A stretch of DNA of 27,473 nt from a virus. Below the pieces are notes generated by a model, which was given only the letters and a program-made list of their open reading frames with translations, did no database searches and had not been told where the DNA came from. Positions within the stretch are counted from its first letter, which is position 1; the number at the start of each line of letters is the position of its first letter. This document shows positions 6,675 through 13,530 of the stretch, one piece after another. The position numbers and the translations under genes were made by a program. The DNA lies in IMG/VR virus record IMGVR_UViG_3300006754_000122, positions 1 to 27,473 of that record. One strand, written 5' to 3'.

Positions 6675-9086
6675 ACGCGAACGCCACGATCACACGCTCG
6701 GCCATTGACGATCAGCTGCGATTGGATCTGCTCCATGAACCAACCACGACGCGCACGACCCAGGTTGTACTGGTCGATCGCCCTGGAATCCAGTTCCTTG
6801 CGCTGGAGAATCGCGCCAAGCGTCACGGGTGACGCGGTGACGTAAACCTCACCAGGCTGCAGGACCTGCAGGGTGTCGTAGCGGAAACCGTCTGTGATGA
6901 TTTCCATGCCGAGCATGGAACCAAGACGACCCTCAAGGATAAGCTCATGCTTGTGGACCTGGTCCCACCAAGCAACAAAGTCGGCATCTGCGATGATGTC
7001 ATCCCAGATGTCGAAGCTGATGAGCATGGTGGACGCCGGGGTGCCCCAGCGGTTGACCTGGGTACGGAGCGTGGTCAGCACGGACGGGTTGAACGTTGTG
7101 AACATCACAAGCTCGTTGAACGTTGTGCTGGCCTGGTTGAGAAGCGCGCGGGTGATGAGGTCCTCGCGGCGAAGAATCGCCTCAAGGCCGTCCTGGAACT
7201 TCGTTGTTTGTTACTGATCAGTAGTTGGACCGTATAAATCCAACCACTAACCGGGAAGGTCATTTCTGCCTTCCTCTGCAGTTTCATGTATAGCTGCAGA
7301 CCAGACTATATCTTCTACCAAGTTGGGTTCCTTGGCAGTGCCGCCCCCTGCTACGAGGTCTCCCCCGTTAGCAGCCGAATTATCGTCATGTCGTCACCAG
7401 CACTCTAGGGCTTGTTACCCTGCCCCAGGGTGCCTCCGATTTAGACTTTCGGTAGTCGTTACGCACACCTGACAGTTTCCCGTCAGGCTTCACTCGGTGT
7501 GGCCTTGCCTGTTCCACCAGGTTCAAGGTTTCCACCGATTTCGCGGCATTTGCTAACATCCTATTGCTAGAATGAGACGAGTTAGTTGAACTTCTCGTCG
7601 AGAATGTCCGTCGAGGCCTGCTCGATCTCCTTGTCCTCAATGAGGATGAAGGCACCGAGGTAGAACTCTGCCGGGTAGACCCACGGCTGACGGATGCGCT
7701 GCTCTTCGATCGCGCTGTCGCTGGTGAACTGGTACGCGACCACGTCCTTACGACGAACACGAACACGACCGGTCTGTCCCTTTGCAAGCGGGTTCACCGC
7801 CAGAAGGCGGCGGCTGAAGCCCTGGCGACCCAGGGTCTCCCCATTGATGTTACGCTGCACATTTCTGTTGCAGCCTGCGTCTTCATTTATTCACGCAGAT
7901 CGGACTATATCTTCACCCCTCGTAGAGGGGGACTGGTACATAGTCTCTACACCTTCCCTGCACTGATTGCTCGCGCGCACAGCGTTCAACCCTCACGGGT
8001 ATCGGGCTCGGCTCGGTATTGTCTAAGGATAGTGGGCGGTAGCTTATAGTGCATGGAATCTACCATGCAGACATAGGGGGCAGCGAGGTTCCAGAACTCT
8101 TCTTGAGACTTTGCCCGAAGGTTTAAGTACCAGTATTGGTTCTGGCGCTGGATGCTGAAACTGAGGTTGAACCTATCGTAAAGACAGGCAGCAAGTGCTT
8201 CGTTTTCAACAAGTGAGTATGCGTGAGTGGCGAACACAACCTCCCAACACTTTGCTGAGGTGTCGCGAGATTTGTCTGATCTTCCCTTCCACTTCAGACT
8301 TCCGTCATCCATGTACCATATGGCCAGCCCGAGAGGACTGAGGGAGTTTACTAGGTGCCTGTCCACTGTTCGTCTTCCTTCGAAGTATAGACGATGTCTC
8401 AGTTTACCGAACAATGGGTGTGCTTTCGCACGCAGTCTCAGTACGTCATAGCTACCGCTAACGTAGCCTTTGCCATTTGGATAGTTGTACTTGGAGTAGG
8501 TGGTCTTACAGACCTGATTGAGGATGTCACATTTGAAATCCATCAAGTCCGTACTGTCAGCTTTGTGCTCAATGAGCACAGATGCTGTGTTTTTACCACT
8601 GGCCTCTAAGTGTGCGTCTCCGAGAGCCATCCCAATGATGGCGCCCTTCAACTCTTTTCTATTCATCTGACCACAGATTTTCACCGAATTCTCCAGTATT
8701 TGTCATGCCCATTGCTGGACAAGGATCCTAGGAGTTAAGATCTCCTCGGAGAGAACCTCTCCGAGAACCTCAAGCTTGGTGTTTGACCGGTCGTAGTAAG
8801 CTTCCCGTACCTGAGCGAGGCGCTCCTGCATGACCTCGGGGGACGCGTGACGTTCCATCACGTTACCCTCGCGGCTCTGCTGAAGCACGTTCGCGACGAC
8901 CTGCATAAGCTCCTTCTTGGAAGAAGCGTTTAGCTCGCCATTGGAACCGAACGCGGGACCTGAGCTGAGAAGCTGACGACCAGCGACACGGATACCTCCA
9001 CGGAGGCCATCCTCGGAAGTCGCGGGGACGTCGGGCTGCGAACGCAGGACCTTTACGCCGGGACCAGAAGCATAGGGGTTTGCCAT
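6671..9086 (-). CDS. Major capsid protein, interrupted by two group I introns (3 exons)
   Basis: Exons are 9086-8738, 7841-7591 and 7198-6671 (minus strand). Joined they give 1128 nt, or 375 aa plus stop. Exon 1 starts MANPYASGPGVKVLRSQ and ends LGEVLSEEI plus one T. That T and GG from exon 2 make Trp117, giving EEIWETLGRQGFSRRLL. Exon 2 ends EIEQASTDILDEK; exon 3 continues FQDGLEAILRRED. The joined text restores motifs I associate with myovirus capsid proteins of this type (EDKEI, DGLEAI, RLGSMLG..I.TD.FR, RRGWF near the C-terminus). The HK97-like fold is inferred. Portal, protease and scaffold-like genes upstream fit this call. No exon alone encodes a plausible product, so capsid production should depend on splicing. 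The ribosome site before the ATG is weak (ACGGAAATAG). Confidence 0.9.
7199..7590 (-). ncRNA. Group I intron without ORF in the capsid gene (intron 2)
   Basis: About 392 nt separate the DEK and FQDG codons of the MCP. On the minus strand the core has a conserved R-type element (AACGACTACCG at 7460-7450) and S-type element (GAAGATATAGTCTGG at 7315-7301), whose GACTA and TAGTC pair to form P7. Downstream hairpins (CTGCAG pair at 7276-7299; GGAAGG/CCTTCC; GTTGGA/TCCAAC) fit P9 elements. No reading frame of note lies inside. The ends are ambiguous because GAAGTTC occurs at both junctions (7594-7588 and 7202-7196); any cut within it yields the same mRNA. Confidence 0.85.
7842..8737 (-). ncRNA. Group I intron with endonuclease ORF in the capsid gene (intron 1)
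   Basis: This 896-nt intron has well-supported ends. The exon ends GATCT and pairs with intron GGATC (8725-8721) with the standard U-G pair at the 5' splice site (P1). Directly 5' of that guide, CTCCT pairs with the start of exon 2, GGGAG (P10). The last intron base is G. The core R-type element (AGAGACTATG region, RC of 7939-7947) and S-type element (GAAGATATAGTCC, RC of 7902-7914) pair to form P7. The endonuclease ORF lies between the 5' P-like region and the Q/R/S region. Splicing restores Trp117 of the capsid protein. Confidence 0.92.
7986..8666 (-). CDS. Intron-encoded LAGLIDADG homing endonuclease
   Basis: This protein of about 226 aa lies inside intron 1. It has two LAGLIDADG-type motifs: GAIIGMALGDAHLE near the N-terminus and GLAIWYMDDGSLKWKG about 100 residues later. 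Each carries an acidic residue at the catalytic position (GD and DD), so it is a two-motif monomeric enzyme. A GTG at 8684 gives six extra residues; the ATG at 8666 is chosen here, and neither has a clear ribosome site. It should cut intronless capsid alleles at the exon 1/exon 2 junction and so spread intron 1. The frame looks intact, so the enzyme may be active. Confidence 0.9.
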   Translation of the reverse strand: MNRKELKGAIIGMALGDAHLEASGKNTASVLIEHKADSTDLMDFKCDILNQVCKTTYSKYNYPNGKGYVSGSYDVLRLRAKAHPLFGKLRHRLYFEGRRTVDRHLVNSLSPLGLAIWYMDDGSLKWKGRSDKSRDTSAKCWEVVFATHAYSLVENEALAACLYDRFNLSFSIQRQNQYWYLNLRAKSQEEFWNLAAPYVCMVDSMHYKLPPTILRQYRAEPDTREG

Positions 9087-9227
9087 TACTATTTCCGTTT
9101 CTTGGATTCGGTCTCGCCTTGCGGCTCAACCTCTTCCGGATTTTTGGTAACGGGTTCGGTGTGGTCTTTCTAAACCACAAGTGTGAGAACCCACTACCGG
9201 ATTGTTAGCGGTTAGTAGTTACCTTAT

Positions 9228-9457
9228 TCAGTTTTCAAGGTCGGCCAGCTGGTCAGCTACCCCGTGGTAGCTGGTGGCCTGTTTTGGGTCTGGGTGCCCA
9301 ATGAGGCTGCGGTTTATTTGGGGAGGCCATCCTTGGCCTGAAAGGTAACGTAAGGCTTTGCTTCTGGTGACCCAGCGCCGTCAAGCACTGAATCGGTGGC
9401 ACTGTTGTGCCTGAGACTGGAGGACGTTGTAACGTCCCGATGGTTAAAGTATAACAC
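9228..9457 (-). CDS. Possible small gene, intact only with a -1 frameshift
   Basis: On the minus strand a frame from GTG 9457 to TAA 9314 encodes a 47-aa peptide whose end reads SPEAKPYVTFQAKDGLPK. At CTCCCCAAATAA a -1 shift on CCC would avoid the stop and continue QINRSLIGHPDPKQATSYHG and then VADQLADLEN to TGA 9230-9228, about 76 aa in all. Both segments look like protein, but there is no Shine-Dalgarno and the slip site is not canonical. It may be a programmed frameshift, a frameshifted remnant or chance. Confidence 0.25.
9243..9279. other. Stable hairpin in the capsid leader
   Basis: An 8-bp inner stem (CAGCTACC / GGTAGCTG, 4-nt loop) is extended by an outer GGCCA/TGGCC pairing across an asymmetric internal loop. 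No U-tract follows on the minus strand, so it does not look like a simple terminator. It lies about 160 nt before the capsid start codon and could be a leader RNA element. Confidence 0.6.
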
Positions 9458-9491
9458 CGAAACCAATTGTTGTTATTCAATGGTTCCGGTG
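9455..9491 (-). terminator. Probable terminator or hairpin after the 96-aa gene
   Basis: Arms CACCGAAACCA (9455-9465) and TGGTTCCGGTG (9481-9491) pair over 11 positions with one mismatch. On the minus strand the stem is followed by TTATACTTTAA, a weak U-rich tail. It starts 18 bp after the stop of the 96-aa gene. It is weaker than the other terminators in the window and overlaps a TATACT box. Confidence 0.5.
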
Positions 9492-9508
9492 TGTTGAAGA
9501 ACGCGGGC

Positions 9509-9799
9509 TTATAGGAAGCGCTTTACAGCCTTGTTGTGGAGGGACCAGAGGCCGTCTTCCACGAACTTGCGACCCACGACGTGTAGGCCAGCGGCGGCTC
9601 CGGAAAGCTCCGGCATGACGGTGAGTGTCTCGCTGGAGTCGGCGTAATCCACCGTGGCTTCGACGGCGGAGCTGACAGGGTCGACGGTGGTCGTGGTGAT
9701 CGCCCCATCTTCCGTGTGCTCGCTCGCGTGGTAGGGAAGCTGGTAGGCTCCGTCTACAGGGGGCGCGTGCTGGGTGGGGTGGTCGATGGTGATGGGCAT
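9509..9799 (-). CDS. Small hypothetical protein upstream of the capsid gene, 96 aa
   Basis: This 96-aa protein starts at an ATG with AAAGGA upstream (8-nt spacer), 4 nt after the 166-aa gene. The N-terminal half is Thr/Val-rich and polar (GAITTTTVDPVSSAVEATVD); the C-terminus is mixed and ends LWSLHNKAVKRFL. No TM segment or known motif. Its place directly before the capsid leader suggests a structural or capsid-associated role, but that is inference from position only. Confidence 0.7.
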   Translation of the reverse strand: MPITIDHPTQHAPPVDGAYQLPYHASEHTEDGAITTTTVDPVSSAVEATVDYADSSETLTVMPELSGAAAGLHVVGRKFVEDGLWSLHNKAVKRFL

Positions 9800-9800
9800 G

Positions 9801-10301
9801 CTACTTTTCCTTTGCTGGGTTTGCCTTGCCTGAAACTGAGGTGGCGAACGCCTGGCAGTATGAGATCAACTTGGGAGCGACTCGATCTAACTGAGTCGCT
9901 TTCTTCTCTGCTTCGATGAGTGACTTTTTGGCCTTGTTGGACATCGCGAGATAGAGGGAGATCTTGATGAGCAGCCGCGTGAAGTTCTTGTGGCCACTCT
10001 TACCCAGGTAGGAGAAGTTCACGGGCACTTTCTGCGGCTCCAGGGAGCCTAACTCGGACTTCCCCACTGCGTAGTGGGCCTCGAACGACTCGAAAATACT
10101 CTCCAACTGGTCCAGGTACTTGACTTCAATCTTGGAAGGTAGGCGAACCTGCGACAGTGACTCCCACGCCTGCTTGAGGAAGCTCTGCACGCGTTGGTTG
10201 TGTTCCGCCACGGACCCTGAAGAGACCTGCGACGCTTCTTCTGCCTGCTTCTGGACGGTTTCTGCCAGCCGCACTAGCTCATTTGTGTAATGCTGGGACA
10301 T
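9801..10301 (-). CDS. Helical hypothetical protein, 166 aa
   Basis: This 166-aa protein is rich in Lys, Gln, Glu and Leu and is predicted mostly helical (NELVRLAETVQKQAEEASQV near the start; LIEAEKKATQLDRVAPKLIS near the end), with a Lys-rich C-terminus. Its ATG shares one base with the stop of the upstream beta-helix gene (TAATG), so translation is probably coupled. No family recognised. As the gene just after three fibre/spike-like genes it could be a chaperone or adaptor for them; that is a guess from position. Confidence 0.75.
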   Translation of the reverse strand: MSQHYTNELVRLAETVQKQAEEASQVSSGSVAEHNQRVQSFLKQAWESLSQVRLPSKIEVKYLDQLESIFESFEAHYAVGKSELGSLEPQKVPVNFSYLGKSGHKNFTRLLIKISLYLAMSNKAKKSLIEAEKKATQLDRVAPKLISYCQAFATSVSGKANPAKEK

Positions 10302-11905
10302 TAGCTACTACGCTGTACAATGGAACCGTCGTTCAAAGTTGTATCTGTGACGAAGGACCCCGCAGAGACTGAAGCAAATGTCGCTGTGGCAGGGGTATTC
10401 CCTACAGAGATCTGGCTTCCGCTAACTGTACCCAGTGTAGGCGTGGTAGCGTAAGAGATGCGACCACCCTCTAGGGAGCGGGCTCCGTCTACCGCTGTAT
10501 TAAGGGTCCATCCAGCGTAAATCTGGATGTTCGCACCGTCTGACGCCTGTACGCCGTTTGTGACAGAGTCGATCACAGTGCCGGTGCCTACCCATACTGT
10601 GGCCCTGGCCCCCTCGCACTGGATCGCCGATACGAACGCACCCTGCGTGTTGTTCACACGGCTGGCGACGCCAAGGGGCGGGGTAGCTCCTGGAGCTTGG
10701 ACGCCGAATGACACATGGATAGCTTCGTGCTCGAAAGCCGAGTCTGCGATCGCGCGGATCGGACCGCTGTGGATGTTCCCGGCAATGAAGTGCCTCCCAG
10801 AGAAAACCACATACCTAGGGGACACAATGAACCCACGAACCACTCCAGTTGAGTTTAGCCACACAGGGAAGTGGGCGTCGTAGTTGAGTCCCCACCCCAG
10901 CCACTGAGTATCGGTGTCAGTGAGGGAACTGGATAGTGCTGCCATGGACGAGCCTGACCCGAGCAACAACTCACCACCTGAAATGTACCCGCGACTAAAC
11001 GCCCCGGCGTAGGTTATCTCGCACCCAATCAACCCCAGCCTGGCACCCGCGCTGAAGCGTAGGTCTTGCGTTGTGGGTGCTAGGTGGGTGTTGATAAGGC
11101 GGAACCCTGAGGAGAAGTCACCATAGGGAGGGGAGGTGCTTAGGACGTCAGAAGACGCTACTAGGGGTGCGTCTACGGGAGGAAGGATAACGTTACCCGC
11201 GTCAGGCTCTACGATTCTGTAGGTATCACCTGGCGCCACTGCAGCGCTGAAGAGCGCAGCGGGGTAAATGGCAGTGGTGGTGTTTCGTTCAACAGTTCGC
11301 CGATCCCCGGCTGCGGCCCCACTGAGGATTTCAATCGTCTTGCCCCGGAAGGCGTTGTCGGTAAACCCAGTGCCGTCTACTAGTGTGTTGTTGCTTCCTG
11401 CCCCAGCAGCTGTCGACGACAGCAGCTCTGCGAACTCACTGAAGTAGATCTCAATCTTCGCGTTTGAGGTGAACTGACGATAGACAGTTGAGGACCAGGA
11501 GTAGCCTGCACCCGGGTGAGGGGCAACATTCACGACTACATCGTGGGCAACTAGATCGGGAACCCTGTTCCATACCTCATCGATTGAGGCTAGCGGCTCC
11601 AAGCGACTGCCAGAATTTGCGTTGTTTCCTGTGGATGCATCAACAAAGAGCGTGATAGCCCTTGAGGTTTTGGTCATCTGGTTTGACAGTGGCAAGAATT
11701 CACCTGCATTGTCTCCAGAGTTCCTGTTCTCGGACGCAAACCACGAAACCAGTCCAGCGGCCTCTAGGGTTGCTAGACGGGAACGAACTTTCTCCACCTC
11801 GTCAACTCGAACGTCCAGTTCTTTGGTCTGTCCTGGCTTGAGGCTGCCGATAGTCCCACCAACCGTTACTACACTGGCTGTAGTGTTGCTTATTGTAAGT
11901 AGCAT
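10301..11905 (-). CDS. Beta-helix fibre/spike-like structural protein, paralogue C
   Basis: This 534-aa protein starts at an ATG with GGAG six bases upstream. An N-terminal unit of about 60 aa (MLLTISNTTASVVTVGGTIG ... ETKELDVRVDEVEKV) is shared in form with the two upstream genes. From about residue 85 it reads ITLFVDASTGNNANSGSRLE and then PLASIDEVWNRVPDLVAHDV, the opening rung typical of right-handed parallel beta-helix phage proteins, followed by Gly/Asn/Thr/Ser-rich repeats to the end. FRGKTIEILSGAAAGDRRTV closely matches paralogue B. Tail spike, tail fibre or head fibre are all possible, and a glycan-binding or depolymerase function is plausible but not shown. No catalytic motif can be assigned by eye. 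Confidence 0.75.
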   Translation of the reverse strand: MLLTISNTTASVVTVGGTIGSLKPGQTKELDVRVDEVEKVRSRLATLEAAGLVSWFASENRNSGDNAGEFLPLSNQMTKTSRAITLFVDASTGNNANSGSRLEPLASIDEVWNRVPDLVAHDVVVNVAPHPGAGYSWSSTVYRQFTSNAKIEIYFSEFAELLSSTAAGAGSNNTLVDGTGFTDNAFRGKTIEILSGAAAGDRRTVERNTTTAIYPAALFSAAVAPGDTYRIVEPDAGNVILPPVDAPLVASSDVLSTSPPYGDFSSGFRLINTHLAPTTQDLRFSAGARLGLIGCEITYAGAFSRGYISGGELLLGSGSSMAALSSSLTDTDTQWLGWGLNYDAHFPVWLNSTGVVRGFIVSPRYVVFSGRHFIAGNIHSGPIRAIADSAFEHEAIHVSFGVQAPGATPPLGVASRVNNTQGAFVSAIQCEGARATVWVGTGTVIDSVTNGVQASDGANIQIYAGWTLNTAVDGARSLEGGRISYATTPTLGTVSGSQISVGNTPATATFASVSAGSFVTDTTLNDGSIVQRSS

Positions 11906-11907
11906 TC

Positions 11908-13530
11908 TTATCTCCGATCAACTCGAATGATGGTACTACCATCAGCCGATATAACAAAATCTCCGTAGTTGCTCAGATCAACCGAAAATTGTGCTTGAAC
12001 GGGAGTTCCCTCGCCCACTTCTATTTCAGTTGTCGCGGTTACTACAGCTCCGCTGTTGTAGTAAATGCGTGAACTACGGTTCAACTGGACCCCAAGATCT
12101 GCAAGAATCTGTGTCGTCCCTGCGATGGTCCCCACAGCCCCTTCAATCACTCTAAGACCAACACCGTTGGTTGGTGCGCTGAGAATAGCCTCCTCGATGT
12201 AGATCTCCGAATCGGGACCAAGAGCGGAGGCGGCGGCACCGCCATCATCGACATTTGTGATAGTGATCTGATCGTCAGGCAGGTAGACCTTGCCATTAAC
12301 AGCCAATCTTCCACCAATAGCGCGTACCCCCGACGCGTAACAGTTCCCCCCACGCAACTCAACGTTTGAGCTAAGAGATACTAGTCGGGGGCCCACAAAT
12401 GCGTAGAGCCAGCATCCGCCAATCTTGGCTTCCCTAGACACAAATATGACGTTGGAATATATTCCCCAACCTACCCAGGCTCGCGGGGACACATTGGCCA
12501 GACGTTGGCCTATGTCAGCTAGTTCTTCGTACACTTGCCCAGGTTCCCCTCCTGGAGGTCCGAACACGCGATCGATGCCGGCTGCAAAGTGCCCTTCGAA
12601 GAATCCCCAAAAGGATCCAGAGTCGTTGACCTCGCAACCAAAAACACGCACGGGGTGAGAGTGAATAGCGTACACAAAGGGAGCGGGGTTAAAGATGAAG
12701 TTGACGAAGTTGATGCTGGGATGGACTTCGTAGTTGGATTTGAAGCCGTAGTTGATGGACTTGACATTACCCTTTGCCACGAACCAACGTCCCTGCGGCT
12801 CTAACCTCGCCACGTCAATGACGGTAATGGGCTCCAGGATACGAAATGAAACGCCAGGACTGAGAGATCCAAACAGCTGGCAGAAACTTATCTCAGAAGT
12901 CGTGTTTGACTTGATGGTGCGTCTAAACCCACGGTTGTCACCTGATGTGATTTCAATGGTCTTTCCCCTGAACTCATCCTCAACCAATGGCGTGTCAGAG
13001 ACAAGCTGTACGTGAGTAGTTCCTGCTTGGGCAGTTCCTGTCAGGAGTTCATTGAACCCATCGTTATGAGTTCCCCCTGAGTCTGCAACGATGTCCACAC
13101 TATGGTGGTATACTCTCTCACGGAACTCAGGGGGAATGTACCCATCTTCAGCTATTGAATGAGGGGCCACGTGTATTACCACAGGGTGGGCCACGATATC
13201 CGGAATTCGTGACTCAGCCTCTACGAGAGAGGAGAGAGGTGCGGATTTGCTCCCTACCGCTGTGTCAGACCCGCGACGAGCATCCACCCATAGATGCAGC
13301 GGCCCTTGAGTTTTAGTGGCCAATGCCTGTGCGGGTAGGAAGTTGGTGTCTTCAGACTCAAGCCTCCAAGAAAGCAGGCCTAGCCGCTGAAACTCGTTCA
13401 GTGAATCCTCTACCTGCTCAAGGAAGGCTACGGTAATGGGTCGGCGTATAGTCTTCCCAGTGCCAAGGACGCCCAAAGGCGAGCCCAGGTTGAGCGTACT
13501 CGCAGTTCTGCTCTCGACTACAACTATCAT
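11908..13530 (-). CDS. Beta-helix fibre/spike-like structural protein, paralogue B
   Basis: This 540-aa protein overlaps the upstream gene by ATGA (start at 13530, upstream stop at 13527). It has the same plan as its neighbours: an N-terminal unit of about 60 aa (MIVVVESRTASTLNLGSPLG ...), then LHLWVDARRGSDTAVGSKSA, PLSSLVEAESRIPDIVAHPV and a long beta-helix-like region. FRGKTIEITSGDNRGFRRTI and FRILEPI are shared with paralogue C, so these two are the closest pair. The C-terminus (YGDFVISADGSTIIRVDRR) resembles that of paralogue C (DTTLNDGSIVQRSS). Probably an exposed virion appendage; the exact place on the particle is not known. Confidence 0.75.
   Translation of the reverse strand: MIVVVESRTASTLNLGSPLGVLGTGKTIRRPITVAFLEQVEDSLNEFQRLGLLSWRLESEDTNFLPAQALATKTQGPLHLWVDARRGSDTAVGSKSAPLSSLVEAESRIPDIVAHPVVIHVAPHSIAEDGYIPPEFRERVYHHSVDIVADSGGTHNDGFNELLTGTAQAGTTHVQLVSDTPLVEDEFRGKTIEITSGDNRGFRRTIKSNTTSEISFCQLFGSLSPGVSFRILEPITVIDVARLEPQGRWFVAKGNVKSINYGFKSNYEVHPSINFVNFIFNPAPFVYAIHSHPVRVFGCEVNDSGSFWGFFEGHFAAGIDRVFGPPGGEPGQVYEELADIGQRLANVSPRAWVGWGIYSNVIFVSREAKIGGCWLYAFVGPRLVSLSSNVELRGGNCYASGVRAIGGRLAVNGKVYLPDDQITITNVDDGGAAASALGPDSEIYIEEAILSAPTNGVGLRVIEGAVGTIAGTTQILADLGVQLNRSSRIYYNSGAVVTATTEIEVGEGTPVQAQFSVDLSNYGDFVISADGSTIIRVDRR

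Larger units (their letters stand above)
9087..9508. other. Long structured leader upstream of the capsid gene
   Basis: These 422 bp lie between the 96-aa gene and the MCP and hold no long supported gene. They contain three clear inverted repeats (9455-9491, 9422-9437 with GGACGTT/AACGTCC arms, and 9243-9279), a small AGGCCA/TGGCCT hairpin near 9323-9338, and short reading frames on the minus strand that look protein-like (see 9228-9457). A TATACT box sits on the minus strand near 9453-9448, but no good -35 is spaced from it. A late promoter, an RNA leader or the remains of a broken gene are all possible. Confidence 0.5.

Noticed and set aside
7386-7787. A 133-codon minus-strand frame across capsid exon 2 and intron 2
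   Set aside because: It runs out of frame through the capsid exon and through the group I core, and is Ser/Arg-rich, as expected for a shadow frame.
9253-9480. A 75-codon frame upstream of the capsid gene
   Set aside because: Its composition (many Pro, Arg, Gln) is unlike a folded protein, it has no ribosome site, and the two other frames over the same bases look more protein-like.
9087-9508. A third group I intron in the capsid leader
   Set aside because: No paired R and S (P7) elements such as those in introns 1 and 2 are present, and no exon pair can be joined convincingly.
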